From positions 1-64,000 of the forward strand of contig VGXM01000003.1 in NCBI GenBank assembly GCA_016873295.1: 64,000 nt of DNA, in the 5' to 3' direction. This DNA is from Phycisphaerae bacterium (GTDB lineage: Bacteria; Planctomycetota; Phycisphaerae; Phycisphaerales; UBA1924). The stretch's first letter is position 1. Each line of letters starts with the position of its first letter. Positions 42,970 to 53,202 of the stretch are shown piece after piece. A program made the translations under genes and the position numbers. A model generated the notes under the pieces. It had not been told where the DNA came from, did not search any database, and saw only the letters and a program-made list of their open reading frames with translations.

Positions 42970-43011
42970 GCACGCGGGGCGCAGCCGTCCACGGACTTCC
43001 GACTTGCGCCG

Positions 43012-44241
43012 TTAGCTGGGCCGCGTGGGGCTGGCGTGGACCACGCGGCCGCCGCAGATCACGGCGTCCACCGGGGCATCGCCGAACTCGAACGCCAGGA
43101 GGCGCTCGTCGCGGTGGCGGAGGAGCACAAGGTCGGCGCGCTGTCCCGGGGCGATCGTTCCGCGGTCAACGAGCCCGAGCAGGGTTGCCGGGTTGACGGT
43201 CGCCGCCGCGATCGCCTCCTCGGGGCTCAGCCCGCAGTGCCTGACGGCGAGCGCGACGATCATGGCCATGGAGAGGCAGGGGGCCGAGCCTGGGTTGAAG
43301 TTGCTGGCGATGCACGCGGCGCCGCCGTGGTCGACGAATCCGCGGAGGTTGGCGTACCGCCCGTCGAGGTGGAACCCGCACGCCGGGAGCCCCACGCCGA
43401 ACGTCGTGGAGCGTGCGAGCGCCGTGAGGTCCTCGTCGCTGGATGCCTCGAGGTGATCGACCGAGCGGGCGCCGATCCGCAGGGCCGCGGGGATCATGCC
43501 GGTGCTCGTGAACTGGTCCGCGTGGACGCGCGCGGGGTGCCCGCGTGACCGGGCGGCGTCGAAGAGGGCCACGCACTGCTCGACGGTCCACGCCCCGTTC
43601 TCGCAGTAGGCGTCGAGGGTGATCCCCGGGAACTCCTCGGAGACCTCGTGGAGCGTCTGTTCGATGACGCCCTCGACGAATCCCGCGCGGTCCGGGTCGA
43701 TGGCGTGTCCCAGGAGCGCGGTCGGCGCGACCGTTCCGTCCCAGAGGGCGCCGGCGTCCTTGATCGCCCGCAGCATCTTGAGCTCGTCCGGGGTGGTGAG
43801 GCCGTAGCCGCTCTTGACCTCCGCCGAGGTCGTTCCGGCGCGGAGCATGAGTTCGAGCCGCTTCACCAGGAGGGACGCCAGGTCTTCCGCGGACGCCGCG
43901 CGTGTCGCCCGCACCGTCGACATGATCCCGCCGCCCGCCTTGAGGATCTCCAGGTAGGGCACGCCCCGTCGCTTCCGCTCCCACTCGTCGAGTCGGGACC
44001 CGGCGAAGCAGGCGTGGGTGTGGCAATCGACGAATCCGGGCATGAGCACGCGCCCGTCGGCTTCGAGGAGGGCGGCCCCGCCGGTCGGCTCGATGCAGGG
44101 GGCGACTTGGGCGATCGCCTCCCCGTCGATGAGGACGTCGCCGAGCGGGATCACGCCGAGGCGTGCCAGGTCGGTCCCGCGTCGCGGGCGGGGCCCCTGG
44201 GCGAGCGTGAGGATCCGCGCCGCTCGGATGAGCAGCCTCAC
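43012..44241 (-). CDS. hutI: imidazolonepropionase
   Basis: Hydrolyses 4-imidazolone-5-propanoate to N-formimidoylglutamate in histidine degradation. 409 residues from the GTG at 44241: amidohydrolase metal ligands H74 and H76 in PGFVDCHTHACFAGSR, the IMSTVRATR and EVKSGYGLT blocks, HADQF and SVDHLEA (third and fourth ligands), and DFNPGSAP-like SNFNPGSAPCLSM. The start overlaps the stop of the hutG-like gene (GTGA). Normal family length. Confidence 0.95.
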   Translation of the reverse strand: MRLLIRAARILTLAQGPRPRRGTDLARLGVIPLGDVLIDGEAIAQVAPCIEPTGGAALLEADGRVLMPGFVDCHTHACFAGSRLDEWERKRRGVPYLEILKAGGGIMSTVRATRAASAEDLASLLVKRLELMLRAGTTSAEVKSGYGLTTPDELKMLRAIKDAGALWDGTVAPTALLGHAIDPDRAGFVEGVIEQTLHEVSEEFPGITLDAYCENGAWTVEQCVALFDAARSRGHPARVHADQFTSTGMIPAALRIGARSVDHLEASSDEDLTALARSTTFGVGLPACGFHLDGRYANLRGFVDHGGAACIASNFNPGSAPCLSMAMIVALAVRHCGLSPEEAIAAATVNPATLLGLVDRGTIAPGQRADLVLLRHRDERLLAFEFGDAPVDAVICGGRVVHASPTRPS

Positions 44242-45119
44242 GCGCCGCGCTCCGCGAACCCGCACAGGAAGCAGAGGAACAGGTGGGCGGCGACCTTGGC
44301 GGTCCGCGATTCCTGGTCGTGCAGCGGGTTGAGCTCCATGATGTCAAAGCAGCGGGTCCGCGGATCGCGCCCGAGGGACCTGAGCGGCGCCGCCAGTTGC
44401 GAGGGGATGAGCCCGCAGGGGTTGAGCGCGCTCACACCCGGCGCAAACGCGGCGTCGAGCACGTCGAGGTCGAGGCTCACCGCGACGTTCGGCGAGTCCT
44501 TCCAGAGCGCGGGGTCGAACTCCGACAGGTCGTGGATGTAGCCGCGGTGCCCCCTGAAGTACTGGAGGTGCTCGCGCGAGTTGGACAGGGGGTTGTAGCC
44601 GAACAGGTGCAGTTCGGTGGCGGCCGCGTCCTCCACGAGCTTGCGGAAGGCCATGCCCGACCCCGGGGATTCGCGGACGTCGAGGTGGGCGTCGAAGTAG
44701 ATGACGGTCATGGGGCCGTGGGTTGCCGCCACCGTGCGGATGAAGGGGAGGGAGAGGTCGTGCCCGCCCCCGACCCCGACGGGGAAGAGGCCCTTCTCCA
44801 GCACGACGGACACCGTTTCCGACACGCGCTTGTGGGTGTCGAGCAGGTTCATGCCGGACTGCACGTCGCCGAGGTCCCACATGAACGGGAGGTCGGAGGA
44901 CTCGAGCTGCGACACGCCGTACTTGGCCAGGGCGTCGCGGAAGGCCTGAGGACCGCTCATGGCGCCGACGCGCCCGTTGTTGAGGCGCACGCCCTCGTCG
45001 TCGGCCATGCCGACCATCCCGATGGCGCATCCCTCGGGGTCCATCCGGATTCGCGACGCGTACCGCCCTTCCGAGATCCCCTTGGGCCAGTGGTGCGGGT
45101 GGCAGTGGGGGAGTGTCAT
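44238..45119 (-). CDS. hutG: arginase/ureohydrolase family, probable formimidoylglutamase
   Basis: A 293-residue binuclear Mn hydrolase with GGGHD (117-121), DAHLD (143-147) and SLDLDVLD (DLD at 217-219), the complete metal-ligand set of the arginase/agmatinase/formimidoylglutamase family. Operon with hutI (4-nt overlap) and proximity to hutU support formimidoylglutamase, the last step giving glutamate and formamide. Substrate cannot be decided from the motifs alone. Confidence 0.85.
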   Translation of the reverse strand: MTLPHCHPHHWPKGISEGRYASRIRMDPEGCAIGMVGMADDEGVRLNNGRVGAMSGPQAFRDALAKYGVSQLESSDLPFMWDLGDVQSGMNLLDTHKRVSETVSVVLEKGLFPVGVGGGHDLSLPFIRTVAATHGPMTVIYFDAHLDVRESPGSGMAFRKLVEDAAATELHLFGYNPLSNSREHLQYFRGHRGYIHDLSEFDPALWKDSPNVAVSLDLDVLDAAFAPGVSALNPCGLIPSQLAAPLRSLGRDPRTRCFDIMELNPLHDQESRTAKVAAHLFLCFLCGFAERGA

Positions 45120-45282
45120 GGCGCCAGTCTATCGCGCCGCCGCCGCGACGTACCCCGGGCGCTCCGGTGTGCCATGCCTCCCGCTTCGGGGGCGGCATGG
45201 GGCGGGGGCCCAAGCGCATGCTTCCCCCGGGCGGGGAGCATGCCACCTCCGGGGCTGGCCGCCCGGGGCAGCGCCGGGGACC

Positions 45283-45311
45283 TTGACAGGGCTCGTGGTC
45301 CCCGGTACCTT
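45283..45311 (+). promoter_or_regulatory. candidate sigma70 promoter upstream of EF-hand gene
   Basis: TTGACA at 45283-45288, a 17-bp spacer and TACCTT at 45306-45311. A transcript starting near 45318 would have a leader of about 115 nt to the GTG at 45434. The rest of the 45120-45433 gap contains no other feature that I recognise. Confidence 0.45.
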
Positions 45312-45433
45312 GTTCGCGTTGCCGCCGCGAGGTCCGATCCGGCGTCGGCCCGGGCCCGCCGTCGTGCGGCCAAGCCCGTGGAGGTTCCGACACGCCGCGC
45401 TCATGCACTCGATCCAACCGACTGTCGCACGCC

Positions 45434-46417
45434 GTGGCGCTTGGGCTCGCTCTGTGCGGGGGGGTGGGGGCGGCGTTCGCCTCGGCCGAGGATCCGCCTC
45501 CCATGATCGCACGCTTCGCCGATCTTGACGGCGACGGCACGGTGAGCACACAGGAGGTCGTCCGCCAGATCGGTGCCGAGGTGCGCGACATCATTCGGAT
45601 CGGGAACCCGGCGGATCCGGAGCCGACGCGGGCCGAACTGATCCGCTACGCCGGGGCGCTCTTCGGCGACCTGAACGCCGACGGCGTGGTGGACGTCGGC
45701 GACGTCGCGGCGCTGCTCCAGTCCTTCGCGGGGGGCGGAGTCGGCACGCTGCCCGAGGGCGACCTGGACAACGACGGCGACATCGATCCGGACGACCTGT
45801 TCATCCTGCTCGACGGACTGGGTGGACAAGTCACGTTCACGCACGACGAGGCGGTGCTGGCACTGACGGGCGCGGCGGTGATCGAGTTCCCCGACACGCC
45901 GCCCGCGGGCTCGCCCGAGGCCAGCGCGGCGTGCACGCAGGGCACGATCATCGCGACGCTGACGGCGGGGCTTCACCTGTGCGACGAAGCCGCCCGGTGC
46001 CTGGCGGCCCTGCGGCGCAACGCCGTCGCCGGCGGCTGCTGCGTCCGCGCCCTGGGCCCGGTCGAGATCCTCCAGGAGATCCTCACGCGGACGTGCGTCC
46101 GGCGGGCGCTGGTGGCGTTGGGCATCGCGACCTCGATTACATTCGTCAACCCAGGGAACCCGGCCATCCCCTTCGACGAGTCCTGTGACGCGATCTGCAG
46201 TCCGGCGTTTCTCGCGCATGTTGCCGTTTGCGCCAGTGAACTTAGACTCAACATCGACGATTTCGACACGTTCCCTGAAGGCCCCGACCGGGTGCGGTGC
46301 ATCAACGACGCATACAACCAGCTTCGCCTCTGTTTGGACGCCGCGATTGAGGCCTACACGAACTGCTATGGGGAGTGCATTCGGCGGACCCAGGGGGCCG
46401 GACAAGGACCGGGTTGA
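45434..46417 (+). CDS. secreted protein with dockerin/EF-hand-like calcium motifs
   Basis: A 327-residue protein. The start is GTG (no upstream ATG in frame), giving a short hydrophobic leader GLALCGGVGAAFASA. Residues 25-120 contain three calcium-loop-like segments, DLDGDGTVSTQE, DLNADGVVDVGD and DLDNDGDIDPDD, as in type I dockerins and EF-hands; the last two are spaced like a dockerin pair. The C-terminal 200 residues hold about 14 Cys, presumably disulfide-bonded. Planctomycetes have many such exported dockerin-like proteins. Function unknown. Five bases before the next gene, probably cotranscribed. Confidence 0.7.
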   Translation: MALGLALCGGVGAAFASAEDPPPMIARFADLDGDGTVSTQEVVRQIGAEVRDIIRIGNPADPEPTRAELIRYAGALFGDLNADGVVDVGDVAALLQSFAGGGVGTLPEGDLDNDGDIDPDDLFILLDGLGGQVTFTHDEAVLALTGAAVIEFPDTPPAGSPEASAACTQGTIIATLTAGLHLCDEAARCLAALRRNAVAGGCCVRALGPVEILQEILTRTCVRRALVALGIATSITFVNPGNPAIPFDESCDAICSPAFLAHVAVCASELRLNIDDFDTFPEGPDRVRCINDAYNQLRLCLDAAIEAYTNCYGECIRRTQGAGQGPG

Positions 46418-46421
46418 TCCC

Positions 46422-47207
46422 ATGACATCGGGAGCGATCAACCCGGGCGCATTCGGCGCGGACCTGCACTTCGGAGTGTCGGCCTGGGAGGAGGTGACTC
46501 AGAGGATCGCGGCCGGCGACACGGCGTCCGCCAGTGGCGTCGCGCTCCGTGCCTGGGACGAGTCGCGCCACCGTCCGTTCGGCGCGCGAATCCGTGTGAT
46601 GTGCCTCTGGCCCGCGCTCGAACAGGTGCTCGCGCGCGATCCCGCGTGTCGCACCGCGCTTGAGGCCCGAATGACGGACACGGCCACCGGCCTCCGCTCG
46701 GCGCCTGCAAAGCCCGAGGATGTGGTCGGCTTGGCGATCCTGGGCACGCTCCTGGGCGATGCCCCGGCGCTCTCCCTCGCGCGCCAGGCCGGCGTTGGCA
46801 TCAAACCCGACGAGTTCTTCCGTTCCTTCGGGCCCGTAAAGCCGGCGCTGACGGCCACCCTGTACTTCGATCGCCTCGGCCTCGCCGGCATCGCTGGACG
46901 CGCGTTGCCCACCTTGCCCGGGCTGCTGTCGTTGCTCGAATCCACGGAGAACTGGGATCCCGGCATGGAGAGCGGCGTGAGAGCCCCCCTGGGCGCGGCG
47001 ATGCGGCGAATCCCGCCTGATGCTCGGCCACCCTTGTCGTGGGACGACCTGCGCCGTGAGCTCCTCTGGGGACCAACGAGGGACTGTGCCCGCTGCCTGC
47101 ACGCGGCGGGGCGGAACACCGACGCCCTCGCGGTCCTCCGCCGCGCCGCCGAACGCGGCTTGGAGGCCCGGGCCCGGGCCCTCATCACCGAACTTGGGCT
47201 GGAATAG
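46422..47207 (+). CDS. uncharacterised soluble protein (261 aa)
   Basis: A helix-rich 261-residue protein without signal peptide: SAWEEVTQRIAAGDTASASG, ALRAWDESRHRPFGAR, a middle that resembles helical repeats and a C-terminus LHAAGRNTDALAVLRRAAER typical of a TPR/Sel1-like repeat. ATG at 46422 is just after the EF-hand gene stop. No family recognised. The following gene (47290) has a similar theme (AGRCADAWALVDAVV), so the two may be related repeat proteins. Confidence 0.55.
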   Translation: MTSGAINPGAFGADLHFGVSAWEEVTQRIAAGDTASASGVALRAWDESRHRPFGARIRVMCLWPALEQVLARDPACRTALEARMTDTATGLRSAPAKPEDVVGLAILGTLLGDAPALSLARQAGVGIKPDEFFRSFGPVKPALTATLYFDRLGLAGIAGRALPTLPGLLSLLESTENWDPGMESGVRAPLGAAMRRIPPDARPPLSWDDLRRELLWGPTRDCARCLHAAGRNTDALAVLRRAAERGLEARARALITELGLE

Positions 47208-47289
47208 CCCGGCGGAGCCCCGTCGCCTCCCGCCGCGCGAACCGCCCACGGCCGCCCCTTGACGAGGACCACGCCCTCTGGTAGGACTG

Positions 47290-47790
47290 TTGGGCGATCG
47301 TGTCGCCCGCCGGGGTGCCGAGAGCACGCTGAGCCAGGCGTCCAAACAAGAGTGGGTCGAAGCCTTCGGTGCCGCTGAACGTTGCCTGCCGATCTTCCGG
47401 CATCACGGGCTCGCCGGTGCCGCGGCTCGCCACCTCGGCGCCATTGAGGAGGTGATCGCCGACCTGGAGTCGCTGGCCAAGATCCGGCCGCCGGATCCCT
47501 ACGCCCTCATGGACGCGGCGATCGAGCGCATGGCCCCCGCTGACCGCGAGCGACTTGGCCCACGTCTCGACGAGATTCGGCGGCGCGGCGCTCAGACACT
47601 GGCGCAGCGGCCGGTACACGCCGAGTTCATTGAGGGGCTCGTACAGGCTGGGCGGTGCGCTGACGCCTGGGCGCTGGTCGACGCCGTCGTCGGCCGCGGC
47701 GACGGCGACCGCCTGCTTGACCTCCTCGCCAGGCTCGGCAGGGAGTACCCCGCGTTCCTCGAAGCGCGACCTGATCGCGGTTGCGCGTAG
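47290..47790 (+). CDS. uncharacterised small protein (166 aa)
   Basis: A 166-residue reading that starts with TTG and has no convincing ribosome-binding site. Helical, with FGAAERCLPIFRHHG, AIEEVIADLESLAKIRPPDP, FIEGLVQAGRCADAWALVD and LLARLGREYPAFLEAR, i.e. TPR-like pairs as in the preceding gene. A TTGACG (47259) - 17 bp - TAGGAC candidate promoter would start transcription at about 47294, after the TTG, so the real start may be further inside. Convergent with hutU. No functional call. Confidence 0.45.
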   Translation: MGDRVARRGAESTLSQASKQEWVEAFGAAERCLPIFRHHGLAGAAARHLGAIEEVIADLESLAKIRPPDPYALMDAAIERMAPADRERLGPRLDEIRRRGAQTLAQRPVHAEFIEGLVQAGRCADAWALVDAVVGRGDGDRLLDLLARLGREYPAFLEARPDRGCA

Positions 47791-47882
47791 ACGCTGGGTG
47801 GCCTGCCTTCCGCTCGGCGCAGGCATGCGGCGCATCGCCCGTGCGGGCCTGGTTTCCCGGGGCGGAAGGGATGCCGCGCGGG

Positions 47883-49589
<1,707 letters not shown>

Positions 49590-49714
49590 CGCCGCCTCCG
49601 AACCCGCCCCGGCATCCCCGGAATGGAGCGCCGCCCCTCGTTCAGGCTATCGCGCTCGGGCGTGCGATACAAGCCCCCCGGGGGGACTTCCCTCGGCCCG
49701 CCGCGACGCCCCGC

Positions 49715-49751
49715 AAAAACCAAGCGGCCCCCGCGCTTGCGGGGGCCGCTT
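49715..49751 (-). terminator. rho-independent terminator of tRNA-Ser(CGA)
   Basis: A perfect 13-bp stem (arms 49722-49734 and 49739-49751, AAGCGGCCCCCGC) with a 4-nt loop. On the minus strand it is followed by GG and a run of five T (49719-49715). It lies 5 nt past the tRNA 3' end. Confidence 0.85.
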
Positions 49752-49755
49752 CAAG

Positions 49756-49843
49756 CGGAGAGGGTGAGATTCGAACTCACGGTGACGACAAGCGCCACAC
49801 TGGTTTTCGAGACCAGCCCTTTCAGCCGCTCAGGCACCTCTCC
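49756..49843 (-). tRNA. tRNA-Ser (anticodon CGA)
   Basis: An 88-nt class II tRNA on the minus strand: acceptor GGAGAGG/CCTCTCC with discriminator G, D-arm TGAGCGGCTGAAAG, anticodon loop CTCGAAA (CGA), a long variable arm typical of Ser and T-loop TTCGAAT. No encoded CCA. Followed by a strong terminator. Confidence 0.95.
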
Positions 49844-49879
49844 GGGTGCGGGGCAAGTGTAGATCGGCCGGGCGGGGTC

Positions 49880-50485
49880 TCAACCCCGGCTTGGGGCCTT
49901 GAGCGCGTCGGCGATGGCCCCGAGGATCGCCTCGGGCTCGCTCATGCGGCCTGCGCCGACGGTGCGGCAGGCCTGCCATCCCTCGTCGGGGCCGATGAAC
50001 CGGTAGCCGTCGCCCTGGAGCAGGGCCATGTTGCGCTGCGTGCTGGGCTGGGCCCACATGGCGGCGTTCATGGAGGGGGCGAGCAGGACGGGCGTTGTGG
50101 CGCGATCGATCGCCGAGAGGATCAGGCACACGACGTCGCTGGTCTGCCCCGAGGCGAGCCGCGCCAGGCAGTCCATCGTGCACGGAGCGACGACGGCCAG
50201 GTCGGAGCGGGTCGCGAGAGCGACGTGCTGCGGGTCGTGGCTCTCGACATGCTCCCACGCGCTGGTGTAGACCGGGCGACCCGAGAGCGCCTGGAACGTC
50301 AGCGGTGTCACGAACCGGGCGGCGGCGTCGGTCATGATCACGGTGACCTCGGCGCCGGCCTGGGCGAGGCGCGACACCAGCGTGCACGTTTTGTACGCCG
50401 CGATGCCCCCGGTGACGCCCACGAGGAACCGCCGACGCTCCACCGCGCCGCGCAAGGCACCGAGGGGGTCGTGGGGTTGAGTCAT
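49880..50485 (-). CDS. coaC: phosphopantothenoylcysteine decarboxylase (stand-alone CoaC)
   Basis: FMN-dependent decarboxylase of coenzyme A biosynthesis. The 201-residue protein has the flavoprotein start FLVGVTGGIAAYKTCTLV, the active-site His in DPQHVALATRSDLAVVAP, the PSMNAAMW motif and the C-terminal substrate-recognition flap CRTVGAGRMSEPEAI with its Cys. It stops there, so the CoaB synthetase half found in bifunctional CoaBC is absent and must be encoded elsewhere. Directly downstream (18 bp) of rpoZ on the minus strand, the usual rpoZ-coaBC neighbourhood. Confidence 0.92.
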   Translation of the reverse strand: MTQPHDPLGALRGAVERRRFLVGVTGGIAAYKTCTLVSRLAQAGAEVTVIMTDAAARFVTPLTFQALSGRPVYTSAWEHVESHDPQHVALATRSDLAVVAPCTMDCLARLASGQTSDVVCLILSAIDRATTPVLLAPSMNAAMWAQPSTQRNMALLQGDGYRFIGPDEGWQACRTVGAGRMSEPEAILGAIADALKAPSRG

Positions 50486-50503
50486 GGGGGTCGGGCGGGA
50501 TCG

Positions 50504-50782
50504 TCAGGGCGAGGGGAGCGCGGCGGGTTCCGAGGGCGCTCCGAGCGCGACGGTCGCGGGCAGGGCACCGAGGTTGGAGGCCAGATCGCGCGGGATCTCC
50601 AGCGTGATCTTGTCCTGGAGGATCTCCTCGATGACGATCTCGAGGTCGGACCGGCCGTCGCGGTCGACGAGCGGACGGGCGCCCTCCATCAACTGGACAA
50701 GCCGGCGCTGGATCAGCGAGCAGAGCTTGAACCGGCCTCCGACCTTGTCGACAATCGCATCGCTCTTGAGGGCTTCGATCAT
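50504..50782 (-). CDS. rpoZ: RNA polymerase omega subunit
   Basis: A 92-residue protein with the planctomycete omega pattern AIVDKVGGRFKLCSLIQRRL, VQLMEGARPLVD, DLEIVIEEILQDKITLEIPR. Omega helps fold beta-prime into the core enzyme. The C-terminal ~20 residues are a Pro/Ala tail. Start ATG at 50782. Position next to coaC supports the call. Confidence 0.88.
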   Translation of the reverse strand: MIEALKSDAIVDKVGGRFKLCSLIQRRLVQLMEGARPLVDRDGRSDLEIVIEEILQDKITLEIPRDLASNLGALPATVALGAPSEPAALPSP

Positions 50783-50924
50783 CCGCGCTTGCTCCTGCTT
50801 GTCTCTGCGGCCGGACCGGACCCGCCTCGGGGAAGGGCGGGTTCCCCCTGTCCACGCCGGGGCCACGATCCCTGCAACCCGGACCGCCCGCCGGCGATAG
50901 TATTCACGGCAAACCGCCGCGGCG

Positions 50925-51623
50925 ATGTCCCCCTCGGTCCAGCGGACCACGGTCCCGGGCGGTGGTGGCGCGTCGTGGGCGGTGGGGTCGGGAGGCGGTC
51001 GGCGGAGACCGGGTGCCGTGTGGAAGGTCGGAGACCATGTTCGGCATCGGCTGAAGCCCGAATGGGGCAGCGGTCGAGTGTTGTCGGCCCAGTCCGTGAT
51101 GCATGAGGGGCGCCCTGCGCAGCGTCTGACGGTGAGCTTCGACCGGGCCGGACAGAAGATCCTTTCCAGCGCGCTGGCCCAGCTCGAGGCGGCGTCCGAG
51201 GCGGGCGGGCGATTCCGACCCGACCCCGGAGACCAAGGAGGCGACGTGGGAGGCCCATTCTCGACCGACGGGCAGGCGGAGCTCTCGCAGAAGCTGCTCG
51301 AGTTGCCCGAGGCCGCCACGGACCCCTTCGCCAGCCGCCGCAAGCGACTCGAGGCCACGCTGGGCCTGTACCGCTTCTCGGACCGGGGCGCCCCGCTGCT
51401 CGACTGGGCGGCGATGCAGACCGGGCTCAAGGACCCGCTCTCCCGGTTCAGCCGTCACGAGCTCGAACAGAGCTTCAGGCGGTTCCAGACGGCGCTGGAC
51501 CAGCACCTCCGGAAGCTCGTCAAGGAGTGCCGGCGGCTCGAGCCGGGCACGATCGAGGCGGTGGCGGCGACCGCCGACGCCAGCGCGAAGCAGGCGATGC
51601 GCCGCGTCGACGTCGATCGATGA
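50925..51623 (+). CDS. DUF3553-domain protein
   Basis: A 232-residue soluble protein. Residues 30-85 (VWKVGDHVRHRLKPEWGSGR, VLSAQ ... QRLTVSFDRAGQKILSSALAQL) match the DUF3553 beta-barrel, a small SH3-like fold found also in helicase-related proteins. The C-terminal 130 residues are helical (DPFASRRKRLEATLGLYRFS ... HLRKLVKECRRLEPGTIEAV). The first ~28 residues are Gly-rich; a later start is possible. Divergent from rpoZ across 142 bp. Molecular function unknown. Confidence 0.75.
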   Translation: MSPSVQRTTVPGGGGASWAVGSGGGRRRPGAVWKVGDHVRHRLKPEWGSGRVLSAQSVMHEGRPAQRLTVSFDRAGQKILSSALAQLEAASEAGGRFRPDPGDQGGDVGGPFSTDGQAELSQKLLELPEAATDPFASRRKRLEATLGLYRFSDRGAPLLDWAAMQTGLKDPLSRFSRHELEQSFRRFQTALDQHLRKLVKECRRLEPGTIEAVAATADASAKQAMRRVDVDR

Positions 51624-51910
51624 GCCGTGGCAACATCCGGCGCCCGCGGCCCGCGGCGAGACCCGCCCCGTGCCGGGCGTGAGCCGCCCGGATTCAGTCC
51701 GCGATCGCGACGGCGAGGAGCGGGCGGGCGTTCTTTCCGGACCCGCCGCCCAGGCACGCGCCCGCGGGCGGCGCCCGGGCCCGGGCTTTGCGACCCGCCT
51801 GGTTGCCGGCACGGCGGGCGGGCGGGTGTTCCGGCCGTTCCAAGGTGCGGCCGACCGTCGGTCCGGATAGGCTGACGTGCGATCAAACTCGAAGACGGGT
51901 GGAGGGAACC

Positions 51911-52210
51911 ATGACCGAGAAGGAGTTCCAGGACAAGCTCGGCGAACTCATGCAGCAGATCGACCGCCTTCCTGCGGACCAGCGTGGGGACCTGCACCGG
52001 CTGGTCGATGAGACCAAGGGGCGGCACGACCGCGTCAAGAAGACGGTGGCGGAGCTTCAGGAGGCGTTGGACTACCTCCGCCTGAGCGTGAAATACCTCG
52101 TCTTCGACCTCGAGGCGACGCGGCGCGAGAACGAGTACCTCCGCAAGCTCGTCGAGAGCAAGGGCGGCGAATACCGCGACCAGCCGCCCGACGACGCCGA
52201 CGATCGCTGA
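51911..52210 (+). CDS. small coiled-coil protein (99 aa)
   Basis: A 99-residue acidic/basic amphipathic protein that is almost entirely predicted coiled coil by eye: FQDKLGELMQQIDRLPADQR, LHRLVDETKGRHDRVKKTVA, ELQEALDYLRLSVKYLVFDLEATRRENEYL. Strong ribosome-binding site GGAGGG 4 nt before the ATG, and an excellent terminator 15 nt after the stop, so this is a well-defined monocistronic gene. A family of this type is conserved in Phycisphaerae, to my recollection, without known function. Confidence 0.75.
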   Translation: MTEKEFQDKLGELMQQIDRLPADQRGDLHRLVDETKGRHDRVKKTVAELQEALDYLRLSVKYLVFDLEATRRENEYLRKLVESKGGEYRDQPPDDADDR

Positions 52211-52225
52211 AGCGCATTCACTCCC

Positions 52226-52261
52226 GCGGCGGCGGCCCCCCCCGGGGCCGTCGCTGCTTTT
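52226..52261 (+). terminator. rho-independent terminator of the coiled-coil gene
   Basis: A 14-bp stem with two G-U pairs (left arm 52226-52239, right arm 52244-52257), C4 loop, followed by TTTT (52258-52261). It separates the gene ending at 52210 from the tRNA-Ser gene. Confidence 0.8.
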
Positions 52262-52303
52262 GGCCCGTGCGAGAGCGGGGGGGGCTATCCTTCCGCCTCA
52301 GCC

Positions 52304-52395
52304 GGAGAGATGGCCGAGCGGCTGAAGGCGACGGTTTGCTAAACCGTTATACGGGGTATTACCCTGTATCGAGGGTTCGAATCCCTCTCTCTCCG
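52304..52395 (+). tRNA. tRNA-Ser (anticodon GCU)
   Basis: A 92-nt class II tRNA: acceptor GGAGAGA/TCTCTCC plus discriminator G, D-arm GGCCGAGCGGCTGAAGGC, anticodon loop TTGCTAA (GCU), long variable arm (TACGGGG...CCCTGTA) and T-arm GAGGG-TTCGAAT-CCCTC. No encoded CCA. Confidence 0.95.
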
Positions 52396-52459
52396 CTTCC
52401 CCGCGCCGCCAGGCGTTGATGCCGCCGCGGATCGCGGGCCCCCGACGCGGGAGGACTCC

Positions 52460-53056
52460 ATGGCCGCCACTCCCTCGACGATGCTCGCGCTGGGCACCGC
52501 GGCGCCGGCGTTCTCGCTCCCGGACGCCGTGACCGGCAGGAGCACGACGCTCAAGACCTTCGAGGGGTCGAAGGCGCTGGTGGTGATGTTCCTGTGCAAC
52601 CACTGCCCGTTCGTCAAGCACGTGCGGGGCGAGCTGGCCCGTGTCGCCCGCGACTACCAGGCCCGCGGGGTCGGGTTCGTCGCCATCAGTTCCAACGACG
52701 TCGAGAACTACCCCGAGGACGCGCCGGCGAAGATGAAGGAGCAGGCCCGCGACGCCGGGTACACCTTCCCGTACCTCTTCGACGAGGCGCAGTCGGTCGC
52801 GAAGGCGTACCGGGCGGCGTGCACGCCGGACTTCTTCGTGTTCGACGCGTCGCGCCGCCTGGCGTACCGCGGGCGGCTCGACGACAGCAGACCGCCCGGC
52901 AAGACCGGCGCGTCGACGCCCGTGACCGGCGCCGACCTGCGCGCGGCGCTGGACGCGGTGCTCGCGGGGCGGGCGGCGCCGGCGGAGCAGAAGCCCAGCA
53001 TCGGGTGCAACATCAAGTGGAAGCCGGGGAACGAGCCGGACTATTACGGGGGCTGA
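52460..53056 (+). CDS. thioredoxin-family redoxin (AhpC/TSA-like)
   Basis: A 198-residue cytosolic protein of the redoxin type: APAFSLPDAVTGRSTTLKTF, the active site VVMFLCNHCPFVKHV (CNHC), AISSNDVENYPEDAP, a helical YTFPYLFDEAQSVAKAYRA and the cis-Pro strand CTPDFFVFDASRRLAYRGRL. The C-terminal PSIGCNIKWKPGNEPDYY is a signature of this subfamily, common in planctomycetes and often annotated as thioredoxin family protein. Probably a thiol peroxidase or reductase; substrate not known. Preceded by GGGAGGACT at good spacing. Confidence 0.9.
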   Translation: MAATPSTMLALGTAAPAFSLPDAVTGRSTTLKTFEGSKALVVMFLCNHCPFVKHVRGELARVARDYQARGVGFVAISSNDVENYPEDAPAKMKEQARDAGYTFPYLFDEAQSVAKAYRAACTPDFFVFDASRRLAYRGRLDDSRPPGKTGASTPVTGADLRAALDAVLAGRAAPAEQKPSIGCNIKWKPGNEPDYYGG

Positions 53057-53202
53057 TGCTCGGCGGCGGGCCCGCCCGGGCGGTCCGGACAGGCGGGGGC
53101 GAGCCGGGTGGTCCTTGGGCGACCACGGACCAGCGCCGGCCTGAAGCGGGTCGCCGACGGGCGCCCGGACCTCGGTCGTGCCGGCGCTTCCGCGGGGCCC
53201 TG

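Larger units (their letters stand above)
42584..43011. other. non-coding interval with REP-like palindromes
   Basis: No credible gene fits in these 428 bp. They hold two strong palindromes (42876-42906 and 42936-42969, listed separately) and a weaker inverted repeat around 42700-42735 (GCGCACGCAC against GTGAGTGCGTGC). It separates the end of the cytochrome locus from the hut genes and includes the promoter region of the minus-strand gene starting at 42583. Confidence 0.6.

Noticed and set aside
51670..51870. Small plus-strand frame between the DUF3553 and coiled-coil genes
   Set aside because: Arg/Pro/Gly-rich with no ribosome-binding site or recognisable motif; treated as non-coding.
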